Source: Ostreococcus lucimarinus CCE9901 (lineage: Eukaryota; Chlorophyta; Mamiellophyceae; Mamiellales; Bathycoccaceae). From it: a stretch of DNA of 64,000 nucleotides. The stretch's first letter is position 1. Each line of letters opens with the position of its first letter. The position numbers and the translations under genes are program-made. The stretch covers positions 1 to 64,000 of the forward strand of contig NC_009370.1 of NCBI RefSeq assembly GCF_000092065.1, read 5' to 3'. The notes under the pieces are model-generated. The model was not told the DNA's origin and made no database searches. It saw only the letters and a program-made list of their open reading frames with translations. This document shows, in pieces, positions 10,163 through 20,062 of the stretch.

Positions 10163-11629
10163 TTAGATTTTTATCCCCTTGGTCTGCTTGACGTCGCGGA
10201 CGTACTCCGTGAGCAACTTTTTCGCCTCAAATCCCAACACGCGTTTCGCCAAGCACGTCGACGCGAGCGTGCCTTTCAAGTCAGCTTCTCGAGCGTCGAC
10301 GAAACGATGCTTGGATGAAATCATCTTCGCCAAGTCGAGCACGGTAGTGCTCGTACCCGAACCTATGTTGAACGTTCTCCCGGTCGCGGCATCGTTCATC
10401 GCTGCGAGGATGAGGCCGCGCGCGGCGTCTTCGACAAAGATGAAATCCCGAAACTGCGTGCCGTCGCCTTCAATTTCGAGCGCCTCACCCGCGATCGCGG
10501 ATGCGAAAAATCGACCGGTGACCACGGCTTGTTCGCCCTCCGCGGGTTCGTCTGGGCCATACACCATAAATAAGCGCGTGATGACCGCCTCGACGCCGTA
10601 CATCGAATAGTACAGACGCGCCAAGTCCTCGCCTTGCGCCTTTGTCGTCGCGTACGGCGTCGTCGTCGTTCGTAGATGCGTCCTTTCCTCGTCGAAGGGT
10701 GTTGGTTGGTTGCCATAATACGTCGAAGATCCTGTGTACACGAACCGAACGCGTCGCTTCTTCGCCGCGAGGAGCTCGTCGTCTCTCTCGCGTGTCGCTC
10801 TGAGCACGTTCTCCGTGCCCTTGACGTTGGCCTCGACGCACGCGTAGACGATATCGTGCTTGGAAGCATCCAGCGTTGGTTTCACCTTACTCACGGCGGC
10901 GAGGTGAAAGACGTACGCCACGTTCGCCATCGCTGATTTCACATTCTTGTACTGTCGAATATCGCCCTCGACGAGCGCAAACTTCCCCTCCTTTTGCTTC
11001 TCCGCGGCGAACGCCAACCGCGCTCGAGATCCAGTGCTCAGATCGTCCAACACGCGTACGCGCAGACCGATCGCTAACAATTGCTTCACTAGTTCGCTCC
11101 CGATGAACCCCGCACCGCCGGTGACGAGCGCCCACTCGTCCTCGACGTAGCCGCCGCCCGCGCGCCTCTTCGCGTACGCGTCCGACGCCAATCCGCTCGC
11201 TCGAATGAACGTGTCCCGACACGGATCGTGTCGCTCTAACCCGACCGCCCGATTCCACGCCTCCTGCGTTAATCCACAATCCCTTCTCGGCGCGCTGCCA
11301 TCCATGATGACCTTGTCGCCGCCCTCGTCTTCGAAGAACCCAGCCGCGAGCGACGCCCTGAGCTCTTCAATCTTCCCGCTCGTCGACGCCGTCGTGATGA
11401 GCGCGAGCAAAGTGACGACGCTCGCGACGAGAAACGCCTTCAACGCCCTAGACGTCGGTCCGCTGTAGTTGTGCGAGTGCGGTCTCGGGCGTTTATTCGG
11501 CGTCGTCGACATCCCGGAGTGCGACGCGCTCGCGGCGCCGCTCGCGGTCTCGACGTACGCGGTGCGATCGCCGGCCTCGCAATCGGTGTGCGAGACGCCG
11601 ACGATGCGTTGGTTGAGCTCGCTCGTCAT
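10163..11629 (-). CDS. Membrane-anchored NAD-dependent epimerase/dehydratase (extended SDR)
   Basis: A 488-residue protein with a cytosolic N-terminus, one membrane anchor at about residues 62-84 (ALKAFLVASVVTLLALITT) and an extended short-chain dehydrogenase domain from about residue 165. NAD binding is shown by VTGGAGFIGSELVKQLL, and catalysis by Ser in YTGSSTYYG and by the Tyr/Lys pair in YATTKAQGEDLARLYY. The closest functional groups are UDP-glucose 4-epimerase and UDP-glucuronate decarboxylase or epimerase, which supply nucleotide sugars in the Golgi. The type II topology fits a Golgi enzyme. The substrate cannot be fixed from the sequence. The nearby GT47 transferase could use such donors, but that is inference. 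Confidence 0.87.
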   Translation of the reverse strand: MTSELNQRIVGVSHTDCEAGDRTAYVETASGAASASHSGMSTTPNKRPRPHSHNYSGPTSRALKAFLVASVVTLLALITTASTSGKIEELRASLAAGFFEDEGGDKVIMDGSAPRRDCGLTQEAWNRAVGLERHDPCRDTFIRASGLASDAYAKRRAGGGYVEDEWALVTGGAGFIGSELVKQLLAIGLRVRVLDDLSTGSRARLAFAAEKQKEGKFALVEGDIRQYKNVKSAMANVAYVFHLAAVSKVKPTLDASKHDIVYACVEANVKGTENVLRATRERDDELLAAKKRRVRFVYTGSSTYYGNQPTPFDEERTHLRTTTTPYATTKAQGEDLARLYYSMYGVEAVITRLFMVYGPDEPAEGEQAVVTGRFFASAIAGEALEIEGDGTQFRDFIFVEDAARGLILAAMNDAATGRTFNIGSGTSTTVLDLAKMISSKHRFVDAREADLKGTLASTCLAKRVLGFEAKKLLTEYVRDVKQTKGIKI

Positions 11630-11757
11630 CGCGCGCGACGGCGACCGATCGCGACGACGACAAGTGCGGGGCGCGCGGCGGATGATGTGACTCCACGCCG
11701 ACTGATTGATTTCAAGGCGCTATCTCGCCCACCGACGACCGGCGCGGCGATTATTTA

Positions 11758-12765
11758 CTACGCGCTGCCCGACTTCCACGGCTTTAACACGGGAAGGAGC
11801 ACGGATATTAATATGGTCATCAAGATGACGATCACGATGCACGTCCACTTGCGCGTGTTCTTCTGATACGCGCGCGCCTTTTTAAGCTCGACGTGCCCTT
11901 GCTGCACGTATTCCACGGATCTCGCCACGTGGCTTTCGACGTTGTCGATCATCTCTCCTTGCGCCTCGACGAGAACGGACATGTCTAAAAACACCTGGTT
12001 CAGCTCGAGTAGCTTACGTTCGAGCTCGAGAATGGCGTTGTGTCGCTCTTGAATCTCGTTTACGGTGTCTAAAATCTGTCCCCGACCTTGCTCGAGCAGG
12101 GCTGTTTGAAACATCGTCTCGCTCTCGCCGGTTTCGATCAACCGCTCGACGTCTTCCTCCTTCGCCTCCGTTCCAGTCACCGCGAAATATCGCCGCTCGA
12201 CGATTTCCTTATATTCCTCTCGTAAGCGTTCGCGCAAGTTTTGAAACTCACCCATCTGTTCCTTCAACTTCGTCTTCATCGAGCTCGTCAGCGCCGCGCG
12301 CGTGCGATGCTCGCTCGACCCTTGGGCGATTTTCCCACTCTTTAACGCCTTTTCGTTATCCTCGTCCAGGTTCTCCAGCCTTAACTTTGTCTCTCGCGCA
12401 ATCTTACTCACGCTTTCGATCGTCGCGTTCATGCGATCCTGCCTCTCGCGCGTTTCCTCCGCCGAAGTCGCGCGTTTCGACGCCTCGTGTTCGTCGTGCA
12501 GCGCGCGCAGCGCCGCGCGAATCTGCGTCATGTTCGATTTCACCGCTTGCACGTCGCCGAAGAAGGTCGACATGAGATCCTCGGACGTCGTCGACGTCGT
12601 CGCCACCGTCCCATCGCTCGCGGTCGTCGTCCCGCGCCCTCCCGCGTCTCGCGTCCCGAGCTCGACGTCCGCGACGTCGTTCGAACCGTTCGACGCGTTC
12701 GCGCGCGCGCGCGCGTCGCCGTCGTACACGTTCGTCGCGCCCACGGCGGCGAGTAAATCATTCAT
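11758..12765 (-). CDS. Qa-SNARE, SYP1-type (plasma-membrane) syntaxin
   Basis: A 335-residue tail-anchored SNARE. The start at 12765 gives MNDLL, which matches the MNDL start of land-plant SYP1 syntaxins; the frame continues upstream only as low-complexity sequence. The N-terminal Habc-like region is helical. The SNARE motif with its zero-layer Gln lies at about residues 245-300 (LELNQVFLDMSVLVEAQGEM). A C-terminal helix (CIVIVILMTILISVLLPVL) anchors it. Such proteins drive fusion of secretory vesicles with the plasma membrane. It is divergent from the ER HSP90 gene across 376 bp. Confidence 0.93.
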   Translation of the reverse strand: MNDLLAAVGATNVYDGDARARANASNGSNDVADVELGTRDAGGRGTTTASDGTVATTSTTSEDLMSTFFGDVQAVKSNMTQIRAALRALHDEHEASKRATSAEETRERQDRMNATIESVSKIARETKLRLENLDEDNEKALKSGKIAQGSSEHRTRAALTSSMKTKLKEQMGEFQNLRERLREEYKEIVERRYFAVTGTEAKEEDVERLIETGESETMFQTALLEQGRGQILDTVNEIQERHNAILELERKLLELNQVFLDMSVLVEAQGEMIDNVESHVARSVEYVQQGHVELKKARAYQKNTRKWTCIVIVILMTILISVLLPVLKPWKSGSA

Positions 12766-13141
12766 GCCGAGACACCGGCCGTCGCGCGCGGCGGGTCCGT
12801 CGTCGTCGCGCGCGGCGCCGCGCGCGGCGGGGTCGTCGCCGTCGCGTCGCGTCGTCGCGTCGTCGGACCGGCGAACGTCGCGCGCGGCCGACCGATCGAT
12901 CCGATCGATCCGATCGATCCGATCCGATCGATCCCACGCGCGCCCATCGATCGCGTCGATCGGTTTCCCCAGAATCACCCTCGCGCGTGGTTTTCGTTCG
13001 ACCCGCGCGCGCGACGGTCGCCGATGTCGCGCGTTCCCGAAATCGCGCGATTCGATTGGCTCGCGCGTGACGAATGACGATTGCCGCGCGACGACGCCGC
13101 GCGCGACGATCGGACGCACACCGCGACGCGACCGAGCGAAG
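12766..13141. promoter_or_regulatory. Divergent upstream region of syntaxin and ER HSP90
   Basis: A 376-bp non-coding stretch separating two start codons that point away from each other, so it must hold both promoters. It contains a 9-bp tandem repeat at 12893-12933. I see no clear TATA box or canonical ER-stress element. Open frames across it are low-complexity arginine-rich readings. Confidence 0.6.
12893..12933. repeat. CGATCGATC tandem repeat
   Basis: The 9-bp unit CGATCGATC occurs three times in a row at 12893-12919, followed by a short CGATC piece and a fourth full copy at 12925-12933. It is rich in the palindrome GATC and lies midway between the two divergent starts. Confidence 0.85.
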
Positions 13142-15697
13142 ATGGCGCGCGCGCGAGGTCGCGCGACGCGATGGACGACGATCGCGCTCGCGTGCGTCGT
13201 GAGCGCGATGTGCGTGTTCGGAGGCGCGACGAACGGTGCGTGGACGGAAAGATGAGCGAACGATGCGCGAAAGAAAGATGTCGACGAAGCTCGACGAAGA
13301 TTTCCGACCGCGCGCGCGATCGAGTCGCGACGCGCGGGCGGCGCGGCGCGAGCGAGCGCGAGATGCGTGAACGATGACTGACCGAGCGCACACGTCGACG
13401 ACGCAGTGCGCGCGGAGGAAGACGCGACGACGGACGCCGGCGCGGCGAAAATCCCAGACTTCGCCCCGGGGGCGGAAAAGTTTGAGTTCCAGGCCGAGGT
13501 CTCGCGATTGATGGACATCATCATCAACTCGCTGTACTCGAACAAGGATATTTTCTTGCGCGAATTGATCTCGAACGGCTCGGATTCTTTGGACAAGATT
13601 CGATTCATGTCGCTCACCGACAAGGAGCAATTGGGAGGCGGCGAAAACGCCGATCTCGACATTCGCATCAAGGCTGACAAGGAGCGCAAGGTGCTCACGA
13701 TTCGCGACCGAGGCATCGGGATGACGAAGGACGACTTGATGAACAACCTCGGTACGATCGCCAAGTCCGGAACGTCCGCGTTTTTGGACCAAATGGCGTC
13801 TGGCGGCGACATGTCTTTGATCGGACAGTTCGGCGTCGGTTTCTACTCCGTCTACCTCGTCGCCGACTTTGTCGAAGTGCGCTCGAAACACAACGACGAC
13901 GACAAGCAATGGGTGTGGCAATCTAAGGCTGATGGCAACTTTGCCATCTCCGAGGACGAAGGCGAACCGCTCGGCCGCGGGGTGGAGATCAACATCTACC
14001 TCAAGGAAGAAGCGCAAGAGTACCTCGAAGAGACCAAGCTTCAAGCTCTCGTCGAGCGTTACTCCGAGTTCATCAACTTCCCCATCTACCTGTACAACTC
14101 CAAGGAAGTCTCTGAAGAAGTACCCGTCGAAGCCGGCGACGAGGATGAAGAAGCTGACGTCTCCGGTGACGACGCCGAAGACGACGAGGAAGGCGACGAT
14201 GAGGAAGGCGACGAAGACGAAGAGGACGACGAACCGAAGACGAAGACCGTGACCAAGACCGTTTGGGATTGGGAACGCCTGAACGACGTCAAGGCGATCT
14301 GGCTCCGAAGCACGAACGAAGTTGAAGAGGAAGAGTACACCAAGTTCTACCAAGCTCTCGCCAAGAACTCTGAAGAGCCGCTCGCGTATTCGCACTTCAA
14401 GGCGGAGGGCGACGTCGAATTCAAGGCCATTCTCTACATCCCCGAACGACCGTCGCCGGACTACTACGACAACTACTACAGCCGCGCGAGCGCGCTCAAG
14501 TTGTACGTCCGCCGTGTCTTCATCTCTGACGAGTTCGACGAGTTGTTGCCCAAGTATTTGAGCTTCATTAAGGGCATCGTCGACTCGGACACGCTCCCCT
14601 TGAACGTGTCTCGCGAAACTCTCCAGCAACACACGAGCTTGAAGACGATCAAGAAGAAGCTCGTTCGCAAGGCGCTCGACATGATTCGCAAGCTCGCGGA
14701 AGAAGGCGGCGATGCGGAAGATGACGATGCCAAGCCCGAAGGCGAAGATGACGCGGCGACGAAGGACGAGCCGAAGTATGAAAAGTTCTGGAAGTCGTTC
14801 GGCAAGGCGATCAAGCTCGGGATCATCGAAGACGCGAGCAACCGCGTGCGCCTCGCCAAGCTTCTTCGATTCCAAACCTCGAAGTCCGACGGCAAGCTCG
14901 TCTCTTTGGAGCAGTACGTCGAACGCATGAAGGAGGGCCAAAAGTCGATTTATTACATCACCGGAGAATCCATCGACGCGCTCAAAAACTCTCCGTTCCT
15001 CGAGAAGCTCATCTCCAAGGACTTCGAAGTCATCTACTTCACCGATCCCATCGATGAGTACACCATGCAAAACTTGACTGAATTCGATGATTTCAAGTTC
15101 TCCAACGCGAGCAAGGAAGACCTCAAGTTTGGCGACGCGGACGACGACGAAAAGGCTCGCTTTAAGAAGACGAAGGAGGCGTTCAAGTCTTTCACCACGT
15201 GGTGGAAGAGCAAGCTTCCGGACACCATGATTGAAGCGGTCAAGGTCTCCAACCGCCTCTCCACCACCCCGTGCGTCGTCGTGTCGTCCAAGTACGGCTG
15301 GTCCGCAAACATGGAACGCATCATGAAGGCGCAAGCCATGGGCGACGAATCCCGTCACGAGTACATGCGCGGCAAGAAGACGCTCGAAGTGAACCCGAGA
15401 CACCCGATGATCGCGGCGCTCAAGGAACGCGCGGCTACGGATCCGGACTCCGAAGAAACGGAAACGTTGGCCAAGCTCATGTTCGAAACCGCGATGTTGG
15501 AATCTGGTTTCTCGTTCGACAAGCCTCAAGAGTACACCTCTCGCGTTTTCGACTTGTTGAAGTCGAACATGGGCATCGAAAAGGATGCCGAACTCGTCGA
15601 CGAGACCCAGTTCCACTTGCCGGAAGAAGAAGACGAGGAAGATAAAAAGGAAGAAACCAAGGAAGAAACCAAGGAAGCTCCGAAAGACGAGCTCTAA
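13142..15697 (+). CDS. HSP90B1: ER HSP90 chaperone (endoplasmin/GRP94), two exons
   Basis: Exon 1 is 13142-13235 and exon 2 is 13407-15697, giving 794 residues. Exon 1 encodes a signal peptide (MARARGRATRW, then a hydrophobic core IALACVVSAMCVFGG). The intron starts GTGCGT, has CTGAC at 13378-13382 and ends GCAG; the junction makes a GTG codon and keeps frame. Exon 2 holds the HSP90 ATPase domain (LYSNKDIFLRELISNGSDS, DRGIGMTKDDLMNNLGTIAK, GQFGVGFYSVYLVA), an acidic linker at about 240-285, the middle and C-terminal domains, and a final KDEL for ER retention. It folds secretory-pathway proteins. Without exon 1 the protein would lack ER entry, which supports the splice model. The gene symbol follows the animal name of the family. 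Confidence 0.95.
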
Positions 15698-15779
15698 ACG
15701 ATTTTAATATGAGATGACACGCGAATTTTGTGTTAAAAGCGAGAACAAAACAAACTCATCGGAAGGCATCGTAAGCTTT

Positions 15780-16622
15780 TCACCGACGACCGCTTAGCGA
15801 GCCTGGAAGCGTGACGAAGCTGCGTCGACCCGGTCCCGCTCGTGTAGTCATCTGAAGTCCCGCAAATGCTGGGCCGCGAACTGGCAGCATGCGTCGGCTC
15901 GATTTCGGTTCGCGCGCGGGAGCGGGAGAAGGCGCGGGCGCCGGGGAAAGGTCTTCGTCGAGTCCCTCGTCGTCGAGACGGATCAGTTCGAAATGGATTT
16001 CCACGTCTCCTGCGCGCGCATCGCCGACGCTTTCCGCATGTTCCTCGTAGCGTTCGAGTGATTCCGTCCCCGACATGAGCACGCCACCGTTGTCTTCCAC
16101 CGTTTCGTGCAACGCGACGAAGTCGCAAAAGTATCCGGTGCGATCTCGATCGACGTCGGACGCACCACACCTTCCGAATTCTTTCCCTGGAAACGGAATC
16201 TCGTTCGAGCATTCATCAGGAAACATGAAACCGCAAATGTGCATCGTGTGCATCGTGCCCTGCTCGCCGTTCGGGACGTATAACACGAAAGACATCGACG
16301 CGAAATCGTTCTCCGCCGTCGGCCATTTGACGGCGAGAAAGCTCGCGCCTACCTCCACAGCGGCGGTATCCGCCGCATCGACGGCTTCGCGCTCGACGAA
16401 AGGTTGAATCGTGACATCAGCGGCAAGAACTGAGTCATCGATGAACATTTCAAGTTCATCCATCGCCCTGTGAACGTCTTCGGCTATTTTCTCGGGTAGC
16501 TCGCGGAAGTACTCGCTCGCGTTCACAGTAGAAGTCGCTGAAGGGTCATCCGCCGCGACGACGCGCGAACAGAGACACGCCGAGACGAAAACGAGGAAGG
16601 TTGTAAAGATTTGGTTTCTCAT
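15780..16622 (-). CDS. Secreted protein of unknown function
   Basis: A 280-residue frame chosen from the ATG at 16622, where a signal peptide begins (MRNQIFTTFLVFVSACLCSRVVAA); the frame extends further upstream without support. The mature part is acidic. A central region at about 105-190 has several cysteines (HICGFMFPDECSNEIPF, FGRCGASDVD, YFCDFVALHE) and may be a small beta-rich secreted domain. The tail is Pro/Ala/Ser-rich (SPAPAPSPAPAREP) and then basic, with no membrane helix. I recognise no family. It is convergent with the HSP90 gene and could be lumenal or extracellular. Confidence 0.6.
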   Translation of the reverse strand: MRNQIFTTFLVFVSACLCSRVVAADDPSATSTVNASEYFRELPEKIAEDVHRAMDELEMFIDDSVLAADVTIQPFVEREAVDAADTAAVEVGASFLAVKWPTAENDFASMSFVLYVPNGEQGTMHTMHICGFMFPDECSNEIPFPGKEFGRCGASDVDRDRTGYFCDFVALHETVEDNGGVLMSGTESLERYEEHAESVGDARAGDVEIHFELIRLDDEGLDEDLSPAPAPSPAPAREPKSSRRMLPVRGPAFAGLQMTTRAGPGRRSFVTLPGSLSGRR

Positions 16623-16779
16623 GTGCGCTTCCCTTGCGCGTGCGTCGGTTTGTGACGCGTGCGGTGGGCGCGCGTGCCCAGAGTCGACGAGAGTACACAC
16701 GCCGCCGAGATACGATGGATTGGTAATCAAACATAGTATGTTATCATTAACACCGAGCGTTTTCAAATCATCGTCGCGC

Positions 16780-18765
16780 TCACGCGGTGGCTATTCCGCA
16801 AAGCTCCTTCAACTCGCTTCCACTCAAGCTCTCGGAGTCCAGCAAGCGTCGCGCAATCGTGTGCAAATCGCCCTCGTGTTGAGTGAGTAAATCTTTCGCG
16901 CGTTTATACGCCGCGTCGAGCATCGCTTTCACCTCGATCTCGATCAGCTGTCGAGTTTCGCTCGACAACTCATCGGACGCGTAGTCTTGCGACGCCAAGC
17001 CGACTTTTTCGCTCATGCCGTAGCGCGTCACCATCTCTCGCGCCAGACGGGTGGCTTGCTGTAAATCGCTCGAAGCCCCGGTGGTGATCTCCTCGGAACC
17101 AAAGATGAGCTCCTCCGCCACACGACCGCCCATGGTGACGTCGAGCATGGCGAGCAGTTGTCTTCGCGTCATTTGCAATTCGTCCTTCTCGGGGAGTTGC
17201 ATCACCATCCCCAACGCTTGCCCTCGCGGAACGATGGTCGCCTTGTGCACCGGACGCGCGCCCTTCGTGCGAAGCGCCACCAACGCGTGCCCACCTTCGT
17301 GATACGCCGTCAACTTGCGATTTTCGGGCGTGATGATGGCTGATGTGCGCGCGGCGCCCATCAAGATGCGATCCTTGGCGAAATCGAGGTGCTTGGCGCC
17401 GACGCTCGCGACGCCGTCGAGCGCGGCTTTAAGCGCGGCGATGTTTATCAAGTTTGCCAAGTCAGCGCCGCTGAAACCGGGAGTGCCGCGCGCGACGACG
17501 TCGAAGTCGACATTATCCGCCATCTTCACGCCCTTGGCGTGCGCCTGTAAAATTTCGCGGCGGCCGCCGACGTCGGGATTGGGCACGGACACCGTGCGAT
17601 CGAATCGCCCTGGACGAATCAAAGCCTTGTCCAACATCCCCGGTGTGTTCGTGGCCGCGAGCACGATGACGCCCTCGCTCGCTTTAAAGCCATCGAGCTC
17701 GGTCAAGAGTTGGTTCAACGTCATGCGAGTGTTTTGTTGGTCCTTAGGGTTTCTCGCCGCCCCCACGGCGTCGATTTCGTCGATAAAAACGATGCACGGC
17801 GCGTTTTGCTTAGCCGCCTTGAAGAGATCTCGCACTCTCCGCGCGCCGACGCCGACGAACATCTCTTCGAACTCGCTACCGCTGCTGTAAAAGAATGGCA
17901 CGCCCGCTTCGCCCGCGACCGCCTTGGCGAGCATCGTCTTCCCCGTTCCCGGCGGGCCGACGAGAAGCAAGCCTTTGGGTAACTTACCGCCGAGTTTGGT
18001 GAACTTTTCCGGCGCCTTGAGGTACTCTACGATCTCCACCAACTCCGCCTTGGCCTCGTCCACGCCCTTGACGTCGTCGAAAGTCGTCGTCTGCGTGTTT
18101 TGATGCGGCTTGACGCTTTCGCCGCCTAAAATCGCCTTGCTCATCCCTCCGCGATCCTCCAAGAGCGCCCCGATCCCGCTCAGCACGATGAACGCCGTCC
18201 CCAGCGTGCGCACCGTGCGCCACAATTGCGCCTTGAAAGTCGGTTCGAGCTGTTGCGTGTACAACGGGTTCTTTTCGCTTCCGAGCGCCGCCACCGCGGG
18301 CGCCGCGTTCGCCGCGCTCGCCCCCGCGTTCGCGCCGAAGATCGACCCCAACGACGCCAACATCCCCTTCGGCGCCGCATCGCTCTCCGTCGCCGTCGCG
18401 CTCGCACCGATTGCGCCCGTCGTCGCCGCCGCCTCCGCCGTCGCGCCTCTGTGCACCGCGCGCGCCAACGCGCTCTCGTTCACTCGATCGAGCGCCACGA
18501 GCGCCTTCAGGTACTCCGCCGTGTTCGCCTCCGTGCGCACCGCGGCGCCGTTTTCATACGCCTCGATCACCTCCGCGTGTCGTCCTCGCGCGTTCGCGTC
18601 TCGCAGGGACGTCGTCAATCGCCTTCGCGGCGTCGTCGACGCCGGTGACGCGACGGCGCGCGACGATGACGACGACGCGGACGCGGACGACGTCGCGCGC
18701 GCGAGCTGCGTCGCGCATCGCGCGCCGCCGCGTTTGATCGCGCGTCTCGCGATCTCGCGCAGCAT
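16780..18765 (-). CDS. Mitochondrial FtsH-type AAA metalloprotease (i-AAA/YME1-like)
   Basis: A 661-residue protein with an N-terminal presequence rich in Arg, Ser and Ala (MLREIARRAIKRGGARC). There is one predicted membrane helix (about residues 190-208, TAFIVLSGIGALLE), then the AAA ATPase domain with Walker A GPPGTGKTMLAKA, Walker B IVFIDEIDAVGA and the second region of homology RPGRFDR. The zinc protease motif HEGGHALVAL follows at about 490, and the family-typical GGRVAEELIFG after it. One helix rather than two points to the i-AAA (YME1/FtsH4) type facing the intermembrane space. It degrades damaged inner-membrane proteins as a hexamer. Confidence 0.93.
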   Translation of the reverse strand: MLREIARRAIKRGGARCATQLARATSSASASSSSSRAVASPASTTPRRRLTTSLRDANARGRHAEVIEAYENGAAVRTEANTAEYLKALVALDRVNESALARAVHRGATAEAAATTGAIGASATATESDAAPKGMLASLGSIFGANAGASAANAAPAVAALGSEKNPLYTQQLEPTFKAQLWRTVRTLGTAFIVLSGIGALLEDRGGMSKAILGGESVKPHQNTQTTTFDDVKGVDEAKAELVEIVEYLKAPEKFTKLGGKLPKGLLLVGPPGTGKTMLAKAVAGEAGVPFFYSSGSEFEEMFVGVGARRVRDLFKAAKQNAPCIVFIDEIDAVGAARNPKDQQNTRMTLNQLLTELDGFKASEGVIVLAATNTPGMLDKALIRPGRFDRTVSVPNPDVGGRREILQAHAKGVKMADNVDFDVVARGTPGFSGADLANLINIAALKAALDGVASVGAKHLDFAKDRILMGAARTSAIITPENRKLTAYHEGGHALVALRTKGARPVHKATIVPRGQALGMVMQLPEKDELQMTRRQLLAMLDVTMGGRVAEELIFGSEEITTGASSDLQQATRLAREMVTRYGMSEKVGLASQDYASDELSSETRQLIEIEVKAMLDAAYKRAKDLLTQHEGDLHTIARRLLDSESLSGSELKELCGIATA

Positions 18766-18944
18766 CGCGTCGCGAACGCGCGGACGCGCGCCGACGAATG
18801 GCGCGTCGTCGTCATCAATCTTCCACCGCGCCGCGTGATTTCTTCCACTTCTTCATTCGTCGAATCGCTCGTTGATTAAAATACTACACCTCCAACGGGA
18901 CGAAACCGAGGCGAAGACGCGCGTCTCGAGCTCGCGTCGCGCGT

Positions 18945-19928
18945 TCACTCGTCGTCGTCGTCGTCGTCGTCGTCGTCCATGAACTCGGCAAACTCGCCGA
19001 GATCCTCCGCGGGCGCGGCGGCGGGCGCGGGCGCCTCGACGCCGAAGGCGACGGCGTCGCGCGCGTCGGCGAGCGCGCTCGGCTCGATCGCCGTCTTGGG
19101 CGCGCGCGCGCGCGCACCGGCGGTCTTTCTCGCCTCGGCCGCGCGTTCGAGCTCGATCGAGCTCGCGTCGACCGCTTTCGGCGGTCCGATGTCCCAGTTA
19201 TCGTTCAACAAATTCATCTCCGTGGGCACGTGAATACCGGGGCGATTGGAGAGTTTGGGCAACGGATGCCTGTTCACCACCGCCGCCATCGCGTGCGCGT
19301 CCGCCAAACTCGGCGGTTCGATGAACTGCCGCATTAATATCGCCTTGGCTCCTATTTTCACATCCTCCGCGTCGATCGTTCCTCGCCCCGCGTGTCTCGC
19401 CGCGCACGCGCTCTCCTCCAGCGCCTCGCTCGCGTACCGGTGCATGAACTCCATCCCTTGCGAGATGACCTTACGATCGACGTCCGTCACGCCCTGCGCG
19501 GATCGAATCAGTTCGCGCGTCGTCGTCAGTCCTTCCTTCGCGCGTTCGTCGTCCTCGCGCGTCGCGTCGGTCGCGTCGCGCGTCTCTCGCACCATCTCTC
19601 GCAGGATCTCTCGCGCCGCCGCCGCGTCTCTCGGCGCGCGTCGTTTCCCTCGTCCCTCGTCCTCGTCCTCGTTCGTCTCCAACGCTCGCGCGTCGTCGTC
19701 TTCGCGCACGCGCGCGCCCTCTCGCGCGCTTTTCTCCTCGTCCTCGTCCTCGTCGTCGTCGCCCTCGAGCGTCTCGCGCGCCTCGCGTCGCTTCTTCGCC
19801 TCCGCGGCGAGTCGAATGGCTTTCTTTTGTTCGGGCGTCAGCCCGCTGTTCACCATCGCCGCGACCGAGGGGAGTCGATCGCGTCGTTTCTTCGCCGACG
19901 CGCTCGGCGCCTTGCGCTTCGGCGCCAT
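18945..19928 (-). CDS. TAF9: TFIID subunit TAF9 (histone-fold protein)
   Basis: A 327-residue nuclear protein. Residues ~150-225 match the TAF9 histone fold: VISQGMEFMHRYASEALE, then AARHAGRGTIDAEDVKIGAK, then the TAF9-typical region ending NRHPLPKL, with NLLNDNWDI downstream. TAF9 pairs with TAF6 in TFIID and SAGA to recognise core promoters. The N-terminal 130 residues are a charged, disordered extension not usual in the family. The C-terminus ends in a run of eight Asp and one Glu encoded by a GTC-type repeat on the plus strand. It is tandem with FtsH and divergent from PIN1. Confidence 0.85.
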   Translation of the reverse strand: MAPKRKAPSASAKKRRDRLPSVAAMVNSGLTPEQKKAIRLAAEAKKRREARETLEGDDDEDEDEEKSAREGARVREDDDARALETNEDEDEGRGKRRAPRDAAAAREILREMVRETRDATDATREDDERAKEGLTTTRELIRSAQGVTDVDRKVISQGMEFMHRYASEALEESACAARHAGRGTIDAEDVKIGAKAILMRQFIEPPSLADAHAMAAVVNRHPLPKLSNRPGIHVPTEMNLLNDNWDIGPPKAVDASSIELERAAEARKTAGARARAPKTAIEPSALADARDAVAFGVEAPAPAAAPAEDLGEFAEFMDDDDDDDDDE

Positions 19929-20062
19929 CGCGTTCGGCTCGAGGCGTCGTGTGCGGACGACCGTCGACGCGAATCCGCGTCCGTTCCATTCGTGTTTGAT
20001 TTGATGCGCGGCGATGCGTTCGCGATCGCGTCGTCAGACGTCGGACGTCGGACGCGCGCGCG

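Noticed and set aside
12758-15616. Long antisense open frame (about 950 codons) opposite the HSP90 gene
   Set aside because: It is the antisense shadow of a strongly conserved gene in G+C-rich DNA. Its sequence is Arg/Val/Leu-rich without domains, and HSP90 on the other strand explains the openness.
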